From Enterobacter pseudoroggenkampii (lineage in GTDB: Bacteria > Pseudomonadota > Gammaproteobacteria > Enterobacterales > Enterobacteriaceae), in the NCBI RefSeq assembly GCF_026420145.1, contig NZ_JAPMLV010000004.1, positions 186,001-250,000 of the forward strand: a DNA stretch of 64,000 nucleotides. The letters are read 5' to 3'. Every line of letters begins with the position of its first letter. Position 1 is the first letter of the stretch. Position numbers and translations under genes: made by a program. A model generated the notes under the pieces. The model saw only the letters and a list, made by a program, of their open reading frames with translations, ran no database searches and was not told the DNA's origin. Shown in pieces: positions 9,514 to 18,482 of this stretch.

Positions 9514-11328
9514 TCAGGCTCCTCGTGAAATCACAATGACCACCAGCACCGCCAGCTCGATGACCGCCAGACGGCGGAACAGCGCGGGCGCGGCGGCGCT
9601 CTGCCAGCCGGGTACCCAGGCCACCGGATTCAACCAGTGGCGCAGCTTCAGCACGGCGGCGAAGTTCTCCTTCACCGGCATGGCGAAACCGTGGGCGGTG
9701 ATAACCATCGACTGTTCATGTTCGTAGCCGCAGGCCCACGCCGCACCGCGCGCGCGGGAGGTGAGCCTGTCGCGTTTGAAGAACAGCATCAGGACGAGCG
9801 GCAGCAGCGGTGCGCCAATCAGCAGCAGCGCGATCATAGGCTGAGAGACGGTGGTATTCGCCACGGTCAGCGGCAGCGGAATGGCGTTGCCCAGCAGCGG
9901 CAACAGCCACGGTGCGGCGACGCCGCCCGCGATGCAGCACAGCGCCAGCGCGACCACGCTCACGCCCATCAACAACGGTGCGCAGCAGGCGTTTTCAGCT
10001 TCGCGGGTGCGCGGCGCGCCGAGGAAGGTCACGCCGTAGACTTTCGCCATGCACATCACCGCCAGCGCCCCGGTAATTGCCAGCCCGACCGCCAGCAGCG
10101 GGCCGAGCAAACGCGCGATAAAGAGATCGCTCTGACCGAGCGCGAAGAAGGACTGATAGATCACCCACTCCCCGGCAAAGCCGTTCAGCGGCGGCAGCGC
10201 GGCCATCGCCATCAGCCCGACCAGCATCGCCAGTGAAATTACCGGCATCTTTTTGCCAATCCCGCCCAGCTTTTCGATGTCCCGATGGCCGGTGCGGAAC
10301 CAGAGGCTTCCCGCGCCGAGGAACAGGGTGCTTTTAAACAGGCTGTGGTTAACGAGGTGATAAAGACCGCCGATAAAACCGGCCGCGATTAGCGCCGGAT
10401 GATTGAGCGCCAGCCCGGTTACGCCCGCGCCAATACCGAGCAGGATGATGCCGATATTTTCAAGCGTGTGGTACGCCAGAAGACGCTGGATATTGTGCTC
10501 CATCAGCGCGTACAGGCCGCCGACGAACGCGGTAATCATTCCGGCGATCAGCAGCACAACGCCCCACCATAGCGGCGGTTGTCCGCCGGTCAGCGTAATC
10601 GCCAAAATTCCGAACAGACCCACTTTCATCACCACCACCGAAAACAGCGCGGCGGCGGGCGCGGAGGCATTCGCATGCGCCTGCGGCACCCAGCCGTGCA
10701 GCGGGATGATGCCAGCGAGCAGGCCAAAGCCGATAACGCCCAGCAGCCAGACGTCATTCCCCAGCGGATGCCCGTTGAGCGCAGAGAAATCCAGCGTGCC
10801 AAAGCGTTGCCACACCAGCCAGCAGGCCAGCACCAGCAGCAGCGTCCCCAGGCGTCCCAGCGCAAACCACAGCTTGCCGGAGGCGCTGCAGCCCGTCAGG
10901 AACACGCCGAACAGCGCCATGATCTCCGCCATCACCACCAGCGCGCCGAGGTTGCTGGCGATAACGGTACAGACCGCCGTCGCCATCAGCAGATTAACCA
11001 GCAGGCCGTTGGCTTTAGCATGCGGGTGGCGGTGCCAGTCGATATTGAACAGGCTGATAAACAGCCCGCACAGGCCAAACGTCACCAGCCAGATGGCGTT
11101 CAGGGGCGTGATCTCAACGGTGTGCCGAATCAGCGGCATCACGGTTTCTGCGGACTGGCCGCCGAGCAGGACAACGCCGCCTGCCGCCAGCGTCATCAGG
11201 CTAGCTACCGCCCCGCCAATCCCGGCGATCGCGCCGCTCAGGGTTTTATGGAATGAGAAGATCAGCGCCAGAACAGCGGCGGCAGTAAAACAGGCTACCG
11301 CGCTGGTAATCATCATTGCCGCGTTCAT
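9514..11328 (-). CDS. hycC: HycC, formate hydrogenlyase antiporter-like membrane subunit (NuoL/M-like)
   Basis: The 604-residue protein has many membrane spans of the proton-translocating NuoL/NuoM/Mrp type. Conserved helices include WVPQAHANASAPAAALFSVV and LYALMEHNIQRLLAYHTLENIG with its charged and His residues. It is thought to couple hydrogen evolution to ion movement. It overlaps hycB by 4 bp (ATGA-type). The start MNAAMMITSAVA is a few residues shorter than in E. coli; an alternative at the second Met cannot be excluded. Confidence 0.95.
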   Translation of the reverse strand: MNAAMMITSAVACFTAAAVLALIFSFHKTLSGAIAGIGGAVASLMTLAAGGVVLLGGQSAETVMPLIRHTVEITPLNAIWLVTFGLCGLFISLFNIDWHRHPHAKANGLLVNLLMATAVCTVIASNLGALVVMAEIMALFGVFLTGCSASGKLWFALGRLGTLLLVLACWLVWQRFGTLDFSALNGHPLGNDVWLLGVIGFGLLAGIIPLHGWVPQAHANASAPAAALFSVVVMKVGLFGILAITLTGGQPPLWWGVVLLIAGMITAFVGGLYALMEHNIQRLLAYHTLENIGIILLGIGAGVTGLALNHPALIAAGFIGGLYHLVNHSLFKSTLFLGAGSLWFRTGHRDIEKLGGIGKKMPVISLAMLVGLMAMAALPPLNGFAGEWVIYQSFFALGQSDLFIARLLGPLLAVGLAITGALAVMCMAKVYGVTFLGAPRTREAENACCAPLLMGVSVVALALCCIAGGVAAPWLLPLLGNAIPLPLTVANTTVSQPMIALLLIGAPLLPLVLMLFFKRDRLTSRARGAAWACGYEHEQSMVITAHGFAMPVKENFAAVLKLRHWLNPVAWVPGWQSAAAPALFRRLAVIELAVLVVIVISRGA

Positions 11329-11933
11329 TTCGCCCCCTCGTTAAGCGCCTGTAGCAGAGAAAGGTCGCCAAAATCACTGTTGATGGTCAGCTCGCGTTTG
11401 CGCTTGCTGGTACGGGCGATGTCGCGAATGTTAACCAGAATCAATGCTTTAGTCGGGCAGGTGCGCACGCAGGCCGGACCCTGCTCATCGAAGCTGCACA
11501 GGTCGCACTTCACCGCCACGGCACGGATGCCGGGCACCCAGTCCAGCAACGTGCTTACGCGTGCCGGAGCCGGTGGCGCAGGCGGGGCTTTTGGCGAGTT
11601 AGCGTTCGCCGGAATGTGCAGCGGACGGCTGCCGGAAAATTCAATCGCGCCGAACGGGCAGGCGATGCCGCACAGCTTGCAGCTTACGCACAGGCTTTCG
11701 TTCAGCTGGACAGCGCCATCAACGCGGGTGATGGCATTCACAGGGCAGACACCCGCGCAGGGGGCGTCTTCACAGTGATGGCAGAGCTGCGGGGCAGACT
11801 CTTTTTCATTACGCATGACGTGCAGGCGCGGCATGGACTGCAGCCCATACAGGCGATGCGTTTCCGAACACGCCGCCTCACAGGTTCGACAGCCAATACA
11901 GACCGTCGAGTCGGCAATTACAAAACGGTTCAC
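11325..11933 (-). CDS. hycB: HycB, formate hydrogenlyase 4x[4Fe-4S] electron-transfer subunit
   Basis: The 202-residue polyferredoxin has four cysteine groups: CIGCRTCEAACSE, CHHCEDAPCAGVCP, CVSCKLCGIACP, and CDLCSF...CVRTCP. It receives electrons from formate dehydrogenase H (FdhF). It is a paralogue of HydN at the left edge of the window, with the same N-terminal pattern (MNRFVIAD). A proline/alanine-rich linker lies near residues 113-125. It is separated from hycA by 70 bp holding a TGTCGACA motif. Confidence 0.97.
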   Translation of the reverse strand: MNRFVIADSTVCIGCRTCEAACSETHRLYGLQSMPRLHVMRNEKESAPQLCHHCEDAPCAGVCPVNAITRVDGAVQLNESLCVSCKLCGIACPFGAIEFSGSRPLHIPANANSPKAPPAPPAPARVSTLLDWVPGIRAVAVKCDLCSFDEQGPACVRTCPTKALILVNIRDIARTSKRKRELTINSDFGDLSLLQALNEGAK

Positions 11934-11977
11934 CGGGTCATCCTCTGGTGATAGTCATTTTTGACGAAAAACTGTCT

Positions 11978-11995
11978 TGTCGACACTTCTCGACA
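11978..11995. promoter_or_regulatory. FhlA-like motif in the hycA-hycB gap
   Basis: TGTCGACA, four bases, then TCGACA. The same TGTCGA/TCGACA halves occur between hycA and hypA and upstream of hydN. In E. coli an FhlA binding region lies between hycA and hycB; equivalence here is by position and motif. Confidence 0.5.
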
Positions 11996-12003
11996 CGCAA
12001 GGG

Positions 12004-12468
12004 TCAGGCCACGTTCGCTGAGGCATTTCCGTCCATCAGCAGCTTCAGGTTGACCGGGAGATCGCGTTCAACGGCGGCGTACAGGCCGTTATAGACCGGC
12101 GCGATTTTTTCCAGATAGTGCTCCAGCACCTGCTGGCGATCGCGGTTGCTGACGTGGCCGTCCACCATGCCGTCGGCCATCAGCTGCGCCTTCGCAATAC
12201 ACTGTTTTTCGCCGTCTTTTGTCTCGAGGTGGTACTCGATGGTGTGGCTGTTGAAGTTATCTGCCAGGGTCACGTTGATCGTGAAATGGCCGAACAGGAC
12301 AAAGCTCATATCCCCCTGTGCCGCGCAGCTCATCGCGTGGTGAAGACGCGCTTTCGAGAGGGTAATGCCCTGAACCAGCGAGTTGCAGTAAAGGTGCCAC
12401 TGGTCCTGCAGCTGCTGATGACGCTGCGCGATGTAATCCGCTTTTTCGCTGATTTCCCAAATAGTCAT
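12004..12468 (-). CDS. hycA: HycA, negative regulator of the formate regulon
   Basis: The 154-residue soluble protein is the first gene of the hyc operon. HycA counteracts FhlA-dependent transcription in E. coli. The start is set at ATG 12468 (MTIWEISEKADYIAQRH, matching E. coli HycA) with AAGG six bases upstream on the reverse strand. The longer reading frame starting at 12624 would overlap the sigma-54 promoter and FhlA sites. No DNA-binding motif is obvious. The family is small and confined to enterobacteria with hyc operons. Confidence 0.94.
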   Translation of the reverse strand: MTIWEISEKADYIAQRHQQLQDQWHLYCNSLVQGITLSKARLHHAMSCAAQGDMSFVLFGHFTINVTLADNFNSHTIEYHLETKDGEKQCIAKAQLMADGMVDGHVSNRDRQQVLEHYLEKIAPVYNGLYAAVERDLPVNLKLLMDGNASANVA

Positions 12469-12503
12469 AGAAGGTATCCGTTTAATGGAGATAGCGGCTG
12501 TTA

Positions 12504-12519
12504 AGCAGATTCCATGCCA
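12504..12519 (-). promoter_or_regulatory. Sigma-54 promoter of the hyc operon
   Basis: Reverse-strand TGGCATGGAATCTGCT has the GG and GC dinucleotides 12 bases apart, the spacing required for -24/-12 promoters. It would start transcription about 25 bp upstream of the hycA start codon. FhlA-type palindromes lie about 45-100 bp further upstream. Confidence 0.8.
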
Positions 12520-12563
12520 GTTTTTATCTATATGATTTTTAATTGATTTAATTGCAAAACCGC

Positions 12564-12607
12564 TGTCAACGCCGCGGTGTCGACGTGTCATTTCGACAGC
12601 GTTGACA
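12564..12607. promoter_or_regulatory. Nested palindromes: FhlA upstream activating sequence shared by hyc and hyp
   Basis: The outer arms are TGTCAACGC (12564-12572) and GCGTTGACA (12599-12607). The inner arms are TGTCGA (12578-12583) and TCGACA (12593-12598), with TGTCA between them. The block lies between the two divergent sigma-54 promoters, closer to the hypA one. The TGTCGA...TCGACA pattern recurs at the other FhlA-controlled units in this window. Binding by FhlA is inferred from known biology of this intergenic region. Confidence 0.7.
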
Positions 12608-12633
12608 TCGTCACGCCTTAACAAAAATCAAGC

Positions 12634-12649
12634 TGGCACCGTTATTGCA
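12634..12649 (+). promoter_or_regulatory. Sigma-54 promoter of the hyp operon
   Basis: TGGCACCGTTATTGCA matches the -24 (TGGCAC) and -12 (TTGCA) consensus at the exact 12-base GG-to-GC spacing. Transcription would begin about 20 bp before the hypA start at 12680. It is the best sigma-54 match in the window. Confidence 0.88.
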
Positions 12650-12679
12650 TTCAATGGCGCAATTCACTGAGGAGGCGTC

Positions 12680-13030
12680 ATGCACGAAATCACCCTCTGC
12701 CAGCGGGCTCTGGAACTTATCGAGCAGCAGGCAGTGCAAAACCACGCGAAACGCGTTACCGGCGTCTGGCTGAAGGTCGGGGCGTTTTCCTGCGTCGAGA
12801 CCAGCGCCCTGAATTTCTGTTTTGAACTGGTGTGCCGCGGCACGCTGGCGGAAGGCTGCGAACTGCATATTGAAGAGCAGCAGGCGGAGTGCTGGTGCGA
12901 ACAGTGCCAGCAGTACGTCACCCTGCTGTCATCAAAGGTTCAGCGCTGTCCGCAGTGTCAGAGCACCGGTCTTCGCATCGTGGCGGATGACGGCATGCAG
13001 ATCCAACGTCTCGAAATCGAGAAGGAGTAA
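12680..13030 (+). CDS. hypA: HypA, hydrogenase nickel-insertion zinc protein
   Basis: The 116-residue protein delivers nickel with HypB to hydrogenase-3. The N-terminal Met-His-Glu (MHE) nickel site is present. The zinc-binding domain has two cysteine pairs, CWCEQC and CPQC, near residues 74-95. GAGG lies eight bases upstream of the ATG. First gene of hypABCDE; hypB follows after 3 bp. Confidence 0.96.
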   Translation: MHEITLCQRALELIEQQAVQNHAKRVTGVWLKVGAFSCVETSALNFCFELVCRGTLAEGCELHIEEQQAECWCEQCQQYVTLLSSKVQRCPQCQSTGLRIVADDGMQIQRLEIEKE

Positions 13031-13033
13031 AGT

Positions 13034-13897
13034 ATGTGTAGTACCTGCGGTTGCGCCGAAGGCAACCTGTATATAGAAGGGGATGAACATCGCCCCCATT
13101 CCGCGTTTCGCTCCGCGCCCTTTTCTCCTGCCCCACGACCTTCTGCGGCACTGACCGGTATCACCTTCGCTCCGCAGCGCTCCGAAGTGGGCGATCTGCA
13201 TTACGGCCACGGGGAAGCGGGCACCCACGCGCCGGGTATCAGCCAGCGCCAGATGCTGGAAGTGGAAATCAACGTGCTGGACAAAAATAACCAGATCGCC
13301 GCCCGCAACCGCGCCCGCTTTGCCACCCGTAAACAGCTGGTGTTGAATCTGGTCTCCAGCCCCGGCTCCGGCAAAACCACGCTGTTAACGGAAACGCTCA
13401 AGCGCCTGAACGGGCGCGTCTCCTGCGCGGTGATTGAAGGCGACCAGCAAACCGTTAACGACGCGGCGCGTATTCGCGCAACCGGCACCCCGGCGATTCA
13501 GGTTAATACCGGCAAAGGCTGCCACCTGGATGCGCAGATGATTGCCGACGCCGCCCCGCGCCTGCCGCTGGCGGATGACGGCATTCTGTTTATTGAAAAC
13601 GTCGGCAACCTGGTCTGCCCGGCGAGCTTCGACCTGGGCGAACGGCACAAGGTGGCGGTGCTTTCGGTGACCGAAGGCGAAGACAAACCGCTGAAGTACC
13701 CGCATATGTTTGCCGCCGCGTCCATCATGCTGCTGAACAAAGTCGACCTGCTGCCGTACCTGAATTTCGACGTGGATAAGTGCCTGGCGTATGCCCGTGA
13801 AGTGAATCCGGAGATTGAGATCCTGCTGGTCTCCGCCACGCGCGGTGACGGCATGGACAGTTGGCTACAGTGGCTGGAGAACGAGCGATGTGCATAG
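13034..13897 (+). CDS. hypB: HypB, nickel-binding GTPase for hydrogenase maturation
   Basis: The 287-residue protein starts MCSTCGC, the CxxCGC high-affinity nickel site known from E. coli HypB. A low-complexity linker (residues about 18-75, rich in Pro, His and Ala) precedes a SIMIBI GTPase domain with P-loop SSPGSGKTT. Further GTPase motifs are [15 protein letters not shown] and NKVDLLPY (NKxD). It has no long polyhistidine tail, unlike HypB of some other bacteria. It overlaps hypC by 10 bp. Confidence 0.97.
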   Translation: MCSTCGCAEGNLYIEGDEHRPHSAFRSAPFSPAPRPSAALTGITFAPQRSEVGDLHYGHGEAGTHAPGISQRQMLEVEINVLDKNNQIAARNRARFATRKQLVLNLVSSPGSGKTTLLTETLKRLNGRVSCAVIEGDQQTVNDAARIRATGTPAIQVNTGKGCHLDAQMIADAAPRLPLADDGILFIENVGNLVCPASFDLGERHKVAVLSVTEGEDKPLKYPHMFAAASIMLLNKVDLLPYLNFDVDKCLAYAREVNPEIEILLVSATRGDGMDSWLQWLENERCA

Positions 13898-14160
13898 GCG
13901 TACCTGGGCAAATTTACGCCATCGACGGTAATCAGGCCAAAGTCGAGGTCTGCGGCATCCTGCGCGACGTGGACCTGACGCTGGTGGGCAACACAGATGA
14001 AACGGGCGCATCGCGTCTCGGCCAGTGGGTGCTGGTGCACGTGGGGTTCGCAATGAGCGTGATTAACGAAGCGGAAGCCCGCGACACGCTGGATGCGTTG
14101 CAGAACATGTTTGACGTGGAGCCTGACGTGGGCGCGCTGCTGTACGGCGAGGAGCGGTAA
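13888..14160 (+). CDS. hypC: HypC, hydrogenase maturation chaperone
   Basis: The 90-residue HypC/HupF chaperone begins [14 protein letters not shown]; Cys2 is the residue that binds the Fe(CN)2CO precursor and the HycE large subunit. The ATG at 13888 is chosen because Cys must follow the initiator Met. An upstream start at 13861 would bury it. It overlaps the end of hypB by 10 bp and ends two bases before hypD, so translation is probably coupled. It works with HypD. Confidence 0.96.
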   Translation: MCIGVPGQIYAIDGNQAKVEVCGILRDVDLTLVGNTDETGASRLGQWVLVHVGFAMSVINEAEARDTLDALQNMFDVEPDVGALLYGEER

Positions 14161-14162
14161 TC

Positions 14163-15284
14163 ATGCGTTACGTTGATGAATACCGCGCGCCGGAGCAGGT
14201 GCTGCAGCTTATCGGCCACCTGAAAACGCGCGCAGCGCTGCTGGACTTCACGACAGAAAGACCGCTGCGGATCATGGAGGTGTGCGGCGGGCACACGCAC
14301 GCCATCTTCAAATTTGGCCTCGACCAGCTGCTGCCGGAGAACATCGAGTTTATCCACGGCCCCGGCTGCCCGGTCTGCGTGCTGCCGATGGGGCGCATCG
14401 ACAGCTGTATTGAAATTGCCAGCCAGCCCGACGTCATTTTCTGCACCTTTGGCGACGCGATGCGCGTGCCGGGGAAAAACGGCTCGCTGCTGCAGGCAAA
14501 AGCGCGCGGTGCGGACGTGCGGATCGTCTATTCGCCGATGGATGCCCTGACGCTGGCAGAGAATAATCCCGCGCGTAAGGTGGTGTTCTTTGGCCTGGGG
14601 TTTGAAACCACCATGCCCGCCACCGCCATCACGCTGCAGCAGGCAAAAGCGCGCGGCGTCGATAACTTTTTCTTCTTCTGCCAGCACATTACGCTTATCC
14701 CCACCCTGCGCAGCCTGCTGGAAGAGCCGGGAAACGGCATTGACGCCTTTCTGGCACCGGGGCATGTCAGCATGGTGATTGGCACAGACGCCTACGGTTT
14801 TATCGCTGAACAGTACAATCGTCCGTTAGTGGTCGCTGGTTTCGAACCACTTGATCTACTGCAAGGTGTCACCATGCTGGTTGAGCAGAAAATAGCGGCC
14901 CTGAGTGCAGTGGAAAACCAGTACCGGCGCGTGGTGCCGGATGCGGGAAATGAACGGGCACAGCAGGCGATAGCCGACGTGTTTAGCGTTGAGGGCGACA
15001 GCGAATGGCGTGGTCTGGGGCTGATTGCCGAATCCGGCGTGCGCCTGACGTCAGCCTATCGCACATTCGACGCCGAAGCGCATTTCCGCCCGCAGCCGCA
15101 GCAGGTTTGCGACGATCCCCGGGCCCGCTGCGGCGAGGTGCTCACCGGCAAATGCAAACCGCATCAGTGCCCGTTATTTGGCAATACCTGCAACCCGCAA
15201 ACGGCGTTTGGCGCGCTGATGGTCTCCTCCGAAGGGGCGTGTGCCGCGTGGTATCAGTATCGCAACCAGGAGAGTGAAGCATGA
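14163..15284 (+). CDS. hypD: HypD, Fe-S scaffold for the Fe(CN)2CO group
   Basis: The 373-residue protein carries the conserved HypD motifs MEVCGGHTHAIFKFG (residues 38-52) and HGPGCPVCVLP. The C-terminal cysteine group CKPHQCPLFGNTC plus a later GACAAW ligates a 4Fe-4S cluster. HypD with HypC holds the iron while cyanide from HypE and CO are attached. Its ATG follows the hypC stop by two bases; the stop overlaps hypE by 4 bp. Confidence 0.97.
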   Translation: MRYVDEYRAPEQVLQLIGHLKTRAALLDFTTERPLRIMEVCGGHTHAIFKFGLDQLLPENIEFIHGPGCPVCVLPMGRIDSCIEIASQPDVIFCTFGDAMRVPGKNGSLLQAKARGADVRIVYSPMDALTLAENNPARKVVFFGLGFETTMPATAITLQQAKARGVDNFFFFCQHITLIPTLRSLLEEPGNGIDAFLAPGHVSMVIGTDAYGFIAEQYNRPLVVAGFEPLDLLQGVTMLVEQKIAALSAVENQYRRVVPDAGNERAQQAIADVFSVEGDSEWRGLGLIAESGVRLTSAYRTFDAEAHFRPQPQQVCDDPRARCGEVLTGKCKPHQCPLFGNTCNPQTAFGALMVSSEGACAAWYQYRNQESEA

Positions 15285-16291
15285 ATACGGTTGAAATGGC
15301 GCACGGTAGCGGCGGACAGGCGATGCAGCAGCTGATTAACCGGCTATTTATGTCGGCCTTTAACAACCCCTGGCTCGCCGAACAGGAAGACCAGGCGCGC
15401 ATTGACCTCGCCACCCTCACCGCCCAGGGCGACAGGCTGGCCTTCTCCACCGACAGCTACGTCATTGATCCGCTGTTCTTCCCGGGTGGCGATATCGGCA
15501 AGCTCGCCGTCTGCGGCACGGCCAACGACGTCGCCGTCAGCGGCGCCGTTCCGCGCTACCTCTCCTGCGGGTTTATCCTCGAAGAGGGCTTGCCGATGGA
15601 GACGCTCACAACAGTGGTCAACAGCATGGCGCAGACCGCGCGCGAGGCGGGGATAGCTATCGTTACAGGCGATACCAAAGTGGTGCAGCGCGGCGCGGCC
15701 GACAAGCTGTTTATCAACACCGCCGGCGTGGGGGCGATCCCCGCCGATATTCACTGGGGCGCGCAGCAGCTTAGCGTGGGCGACGTGCTGATCGTGACCG
15801 GAACGCTGGGCTGCCACGGGGCGACCATCCTTAACCTGCGTGAAGGGCTGGGGCTGGACGGGGAACTGCGCAGCGACTGCGCGGTGCTCACCCCGCTGAT
15901 TCAGACGCTGCGGGCCGTGCCCGGCGTGAAAGCCCTGCGGGATGCCACGCGAGGCGGCGTGAATGCCGTGGCCCACGAATTTGCAGCAAGCTGCGGGTAT
16001 GGGATTGAACTCACCGAGCGCAGCCTGCCCGTTAAGCCCGCCGTTCGTGGGCTCTGCGAACTGCTGGGGCTGGACCCGCTTAACTTCGCAAACGAAGGCA
16101 AACTGGTGATTGGCGTTGAACGCGCGGCAGCGGAAGCCGTTCTTGAACAGCTGCGGGCTCATCCGTCAGGAAAAGAGGCGGCAATGATTGGTGAAGTGGT
16201 TGAGCGCAAAGGGGTGCGCCTGACCGGGCTTTATGGCGTGAAGCGCACGCTGGATCTGCCGCACGCGGAACCTTTACCCCGTATTTGCTAG
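15281..16291 (+). CDS. hypE: HypE, carbamoyl dehydratase (cyanide ligand synthesis)
   Basis: The 336-residue PurM/AIR-synthase-fold enzyme carries the C-terminal PRIC; Cys336 accepts the carbamoyl group from HypF and is dehydrated to thiocyanate with ATP. The N-terminal AHGSGGQAMQQL and the nucleotide-site motif STDSYVIDPLFFPGGDIGKLA are intact. The conserved motif that reads GTLGDHGATI in E. coli is GTLGCHGATI here, with Cys at residue 178 (TGC, 15812-15814). Whether this affects activity is unknown. Last gene of hypABCDE; fhlA starts 57 bp later on the same strand. Confidence 0.96.
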   Translation: MNTVEMAHGSGGQAMQQLINRLFMSAFNNPWLAEQEDQARIDLATLTAQGDRLAFSTDSYVIDPLFFPGGDIGKLAVCGTANDVAVSGAVPRYLSCGFILEEGLPMETLTTVVNSMAQTAREAGIAIVTGDTKVVQRGAADKLFINTAGVGAIPADIHWGAQQLSVGDVLIVTGTLGCHGATILNLREGLGLDGELRSDCAVLTPLIQTLRAVPGVKALRDATRGGVNAVAHEFAASCGYGIELTERSLPVKPAVRGLCELLGLDPLNFANEGKLVIGVERAAAEAVLEQLRAHPSGKEAAMIGEVVERKGVRLTGLYGVKRTLDLPHAEPLPRIC

Positions 16292-16348
16292 AACCGCGCC
16301 AAAAGCGGTCAGCATGGATTTTTTTGCTCGTTTCTACTGGAAAGCACT

Positions 16349-18421
16349 ATGCCGTATACACCGATGAGCGATCTTGGACAGCAGGGCCTGTTTGACATCA
16401 CGCGCACACTTTTACAGCAGCCCGATCTCGGCGCGCTGAGCGATGCCCTGACCCGGCTGGTCAGGCAGTCGGCGCTGGCCGACAGCGCCGCGATTGTACT
16501 GTGGCATAGCGGAACGCACCGCGCGAGCTACTACTCAACGCGTGACAATGGCAAAACGTTCGAATATGAAGACGAAACGTATCTCGCGCATGGCCCGGTG
16601 CGCCGCATTCTCTCCCGGCCTGAAGTGCTGCACTGCAACTTTGAGGAGTTCCGCCAGGCGTGGCCGCGGCTCGCGGAGAGTAACCTCTATCAGCCTTTCG
16701 GGCATTACTGCATGTTGCCGCTGGCGGCAGAGGGTCAGATTTTTGGCGGCTGCGAGTTTATCCGCACCACCGACCAGCCCTGGAGCGAGGCGGAATACGA
16801 ACGCCTGCACACCTTTACCCAGATTGTGGCCGTCGTCGCTGAGCAGATCCAAAGCCGCGTCACCAATAATGTGGATTACGACCTGCTGAGCCGCGAACGC
16901 GACAACTTCCGCATTCTGGTCGCCATCACTAACGCCGTGCTGTCGCGGCTCGACATGGATGAACTGGTGAGCGAAGTCTCGAAAGAGATCCATCACTATT
17001 TCAAAATCGACGCTATCAGCATTGCGCTTCGCGGCCATCGCAAGGGCAAGCTGAACATCTACTCCACGCATTATCTTGATGAAGCCAACCCGGCACACGA
17101 GCAGAGCGAAGTGGATGAAGCGGGGACCCTTTCTGAACGGGTCTTCAAAAGCAAAGAGATCCTCCTGCTCAACCTGAACGAGCAGGACCCGGTAGCGCCG
17201 TACGAGCGGATGCTGTTTAACACCTGGGGCAACAAAATTCAGACCCTGTGCCTGCTGCCGCTGATGTCCGGCAACACCATGCTGGGCGTGCTTAAGCTGG
17301 CGCAGTGTGAGGAAGGCGTGTTCACCACCGCCAACCTGAAGCTGCTGCGTCAGATCGCCGAGCGTATTTCCATCGCCCTGGATAACGCCCTCGCCTATCA
17401 GGAAATTCATCGTCTGAAAGAGCGTCTGGTGGATGAGAACCTGGCCCTGACCGAGCAGCTCAACAACGTGGACAGCGAGTTTGGTGAAATCATCGGGCGC
17501 AGCGACGCCATGTACAGTGTGCTCAAGCAGGTCGAGATGGTGGCGCAAAGCGACAGCACGGTGCTGATCCTGGGCGAAACCGGTACGGGTAAAGAGCTGA
17601 TTGCCCGCGCCATCCACAACCTGAGCAACCGCAACAGCCGTCGGATGGTGAAGATGAACTGCGCCGCGATGCCCGCAGGGCTGCTGGAAAGCGATCTGTT
17701 CGGCCACGAGCGCGGTGCATTCACCGGGGCAAGCAGCCAGCGGCTGGGCCGTTTTGAGCTGGCGGACAAGAGCTCGCTGTTTCTCGACGAAGTGGGCGAT
17801 ATGCCGCTGGAGCTACAGCCGAAACTGCTGCGCGTGTTGCAGGAGCAGGAGTTTGAGCGCCTGGGAAGCAACAAGCTTATCCAGACCGACGTGCGGCTGA
17901 TTGCCGCCACCAACCGCGATCTGAAAAAAATGGTCGCCGACCGCGAGTTTCGCAGCGACCTTTACTATCGCCTGAACGTGTTCCCGATCTTCCTGCCGCC
18001 GCTGCGCGAGCGCCCGGAAGATATCCCCCTGCTGGTCAAAGCGTTTACCGCCAAGATCGCGCGTCGGATGGGTCGAAATATCGACAGCATTCCTGCCGAG
18101 ACGTTGCGTACCCTTTCATCGATGGAGTGGCCCGGCAACGTGCGCGAGCTGGAAAACGTCATCGAACGTGCGGTGCTGCTGACGCGGGGGAATGTGCTGC
18201 AACTCTCCCTGCCTGAAGTGACGCTGCCTGACGTGATCCTGCCCGCCGCCGAGACAGCGAAAGAGGGAGAGGATGAATATCAGCTCATTATGCGCGTACT
18301 CAAAGAGACCAACGGCGTGGTCGCCGGGCCAAAAGGTGCCGCCCAGCGCCTGGGGTTAAAACGCACCACCCTGCTGTCGCGCATGAAGCGACTCGGGATT
18401 GAGAAAGAGAGCCTGGTTTAA
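16349..18421 (+). CDS. fhlA: FhlA, formate-sensing sigma-54 activator
   Basis: The 690-residue protein has two N-terminal GAF-type sensor regions (residues about 20-170 and 200-345). A central AAA+ domain follows with Walker A GETGTGKE (409-416), the sigma-54 contact loop GAFTGA (456-461), and Walker B region SLFLDEVGDMP. A C-terminal Fis-type helix-turn-helix (GAAQRLGLKRTTLLSRMKRLG) ends it. It binds formate and activates hyc, hyp and hydN from the upstream sites described here. In E. coli the start region of its mRNA is a target of OxyS RNA; this was not tested here. A short linker near residue 630 differs from E. coli. Confidence 0.97.
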   Translation: MPYTPMSDLGQQGLFDITRTLLQQPDLGALSDALTRLVRQSALADSAAIVLWHSGTHRASYYSTRDNGKTFEYEDETYLAHGPVRRILSRPEVLHCNFEEFRQAWPRLAESNLYQPFGHYCMLPLAAEGQIFGGCEFIRTTDQPWSEAEYERLHTFTQIVAVVAEQIQSRVTNNVDYDLLSRERDNFRILVAITNAVLSRLDMDELVSEVSKEIHHYFKIDAISIALRGHRKGKLNIYSTHYLDEANPAHEQSEVDEAGTLSERVFKSKEILLLNLNEQDPVAPYERMLFNTWGNKIQTLCLLPLMSGNTMLGVLKLAQCEEGVFTTANLKLLRQIAERISIALDNALAYQEIHRLKERLVDENLALTEQLNNVDSEFGEIIGRSDAMYSVLKQVEMVAQSDSTVLILGETGTGKELIARAIHNLSNRNSRRMVKMNCAAMPAGLLESDLFGHERGAFTGASSQRLGRFELADKSSLFLDEVGDMPLELQPKLLRVLQEQEFERLGSNKLIQTDVRLIAATNRDLKKMVADREFRSDLYYRLNVFPIFLPPLRERPEDIPLLVKAFTAKIARRMGRNIDSIPAETLRTLSSMEWPGNVRELENVIERAVLLTRGNVLQLSLPEVTLPDVILPAAETAKEGEDEYQLIMRVLKETNGVVAGPKGAAQRLGLKRTTLLSRMKRLGIEKESLV

Positions 18422-18432
18422 GCCCCTACTCT

Positions 18433-18461
18433 GGCGGTGTTTTCTGGCACCGCCTTTCGTT
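18433..18461 (+). terminator. Intrinsic terminator after fhlA
   Basis: GGCGGTG (18433-18439) pairs with CACCGCC (18448-18454) across an 8-base loop, followed by TTTCGTT. It lies 12 bp after the fhlA stop. The T-tract is short, so efficiency is uncertain. Confidence 0.65.
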
Positions 18462-18482
18462 ACCCCGCGCAATTGTCCCTCA

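Noticed and set aside
12534..12556. IHF site between FhlA region and hyc promoter
   Set aside because: The AT-rich stretch contains AATCAA on the reverse strand but the TTR half is missing.
12469..12624. 52-residue N-terminal extension of HycA
   Set aside because: It would cover the sigma-54 promoter and FhlA region, and homologues begin at MTIWEISEK.
16292..16348. A separate promoter for fhlA
   Set aside because: No convincing -10/-35 or -24/-12 was seen in the 57-bp gap; read-through from hyp or a promoter inside hypE is more likely.
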